Assembly: GCA_021795055.1 (NCBI GenBank)
Contig: JAJYPW010000074.1
Location: 1 to 5,224 of the forward strand
Origin: Thermoplasmata archaeon
GTDB taxonomy: Archaea > Thermoplasmatota > Thermoplasmata > Thermoplasmatales > Thermoplasmataceae
Reading direction: 5' to 3'
Length of the DNA stretch: 5,224 nucleotides
Both the position numbers and the translations under genes were made by a program. The notes beneath the pieces were generated by a model. It made no database searches and was not told where the DNA came from. It worked only from the letters and a program-made list of their open reading frames with translations. Of the stretch, positions 4,564 to 5,224 are shown piece by piece; position 1 is the stretch's first letter; every line of letters begins with the position of its first letter.

Positions 4564-5224
4564 ATGGATAGTAACACGGAAAACACACCTAAAGGAACAG
4601 GCGGATCAGAGCCTATCGTTCCCCCAAGGAAAGCTTCCTCAGTAACGAAATGGCAGGTAATAACTGTCGTTTTGATACTTGCGGTTGCGGCACTTGCGGT
4701 CGCGTATGTTCTGAAATCGCCAAGTACAAGTACACCAGGGACAGGGCCCCTACCTACAATTTCGGGCAATAGTTTAACTGCAACTGTGGGGCAAAGCTAT
4801 GGGTTTAACGTAAGCGTGGCCAGCAATTTTGAATCTGCTACATTCAATTTCGGAGACGGACTGAGTGCCATTTACACTAATTTATCGGTCAGCAACAGCA
4901 TACTGAAGGTAACGCACACGTACCAGATACCGGGCAACTTCTACATCTATTACACTGTAAAATATAGTGATGGAAGCATAGCCAACAATGCCGGGAGCCT
5001 CATACCAGTCGTTGCAGCTCAGACATCGTCCACACCAGGTCAGGCTTCAGCACTGTTTTCGCTTAATGCGAGCGCTTCAAGTGCACTGGCTGTGAACGCA
5101 AGCAACATCTTTGCGCCAGGGTCCCACTTCAGCTACTTCATCGGTCATACTGATATAAACGGCAGCGGGTATTCAGTCATTTCGCAGTCTTATCGAACTC
5201 TGACAGGCAGCGGGCTGACAGTCA
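4564..5224 (+). CDS. Membrane-anchored extracellular protein with PKD-like domain (3' truncated)
   Basis: The first 220 residues are in the window and the gene runs off the edge. A polar N-terminus (1-29) with Arg22, Lys23 and Lys29 precedes a single hydrophobic segment at about 31-50, consistent with a signal anchor that leaves the rest outside the cell. A Ser/Thr/Pro/Gly-rich linker follows (51-66). Residues about 67-150 resemble a PKD-type beta-sandwich: FNFGDG (94-99) matches the WDFGDG motif, and THTYQIPGNFYIYYTV (117-132) matches the family's HTYxxPGxYxVxxxV strand. Five N-glycosylation sequons (Asn82, 106, 168, 178, 199) support an exposed surface location. A second Ser/Thr/Ala-rich stretch (152-175) leads into a region I do not recognise. 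Archaeal peptide-binding proteins of ABC transporters can have this anchor-plus-beta-domain arrangement, but no substrate-binding domain is visible, so a role in adhesion, S-layer or proteolysis is equally open. It has its own promoter-like sequences and strong ribosome-binding site. Confidence 0.85.
   Translation, partial: MDSNTENTPKGTGGSEPIVPPRKASSVTKWQVITVVLILAVAALAVAYVLKSPSTSTPGTGPLPTISGNSLTATVGQSYGFNVSVASNFESATFNFGDGLSAIYTNLSVSNSILKVTHTYQIPGNFYIYYTVKYSDGSIANNAGSLIPVVAAQTSSTPGQASALFSLNASASSALAVNASNIFAPGSHFSYFIGHTDINGSGYSVISQSYRTLTGSGLTV

Noticed and set aside
3984..4769. Long minus-strand open frame (261 codons) spanning the korB 3' end, the spacer and the PKD-like gene start
   Set aside because: It is antisense to two genes with clear family motifs and strong ribosome-binding sites, and its translation has no recognisable domain.

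Overview
The window looks archaeal, most plausibly from a thermoacidophile-type lineage such as the Thermoplasmata. The evidence is TATA-like boxes about 25 bases ahead of starts rather than bacterial -35/-10 promoters, heavy use of AGG/AGA for arginine and ATA for isoleucine, and a two-subunit 2-oxoacid:ferredoxin oxidoreductase of the Sulfolobus/Thermoplasma type. The last gene fits too: an N-terminally anchored surface protein with N-glycosylation sequons and a PKD-like fold. The order-level assignment is inference; a Crenarchaeote is not excluded.

Layout. Bases 1-105 are the last 34 codons of an AMP-forming acyl-CoA synthetase (+ strand). A convergent spacer of about 156 bases with two small stem-loops follows. 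A class II fumarase/aspartase-family gene lies at 262-1635 on the minus strand; its motifs favour aspartate ammonia-lyase. A 109-base divergent control region (1636-1744) carries one TATA-like box for each direction and a 6-bp dyad between them. On the + strand, korA (gamma-alpha fusion, 1745-3475) and korB (beta, 3480-4331) form a tight, probably translationally coupled operon. A 232-base spacer (4332-4563) holds a stem-loop, two possible TATA boxes and a CACCGGTG palindrome. The final gene, starting at 4564 and cut by the window edge, encodes a membrane-anchored extracellular protein with a PKD-like domain.

How the genes fit together. The lyase yields fumarate (from aspartate, or reversibly from malate if it is really a fumarase). 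The KorAB enzyme oxidatively decarboxylates a 2-oxoacid (2-oxoglutarate, pyruvate or relatives) with CoA and ferredoxin. The acyl-CoA synthetase activates a carboxylic acid. The core is therefore central carbon and amino-acid metabolism around the TCA cycle, with a divergently shared promoter region for the first two. The PKD-like protein appears to be a separate transcription unit; peptide uptake is a possible but unproven role.

I saw no mobile element, CRISPR array, tRNA, rRNA or clear new system. The points most worth checking are the lyase's substrate, an Asn in KorB where Sulfolobus has a substrate-linked Lys, the dyad in the divergent promoter, and a 12-codon ORF overlapping the ribosome-binding site and start of the PKD-like gene.
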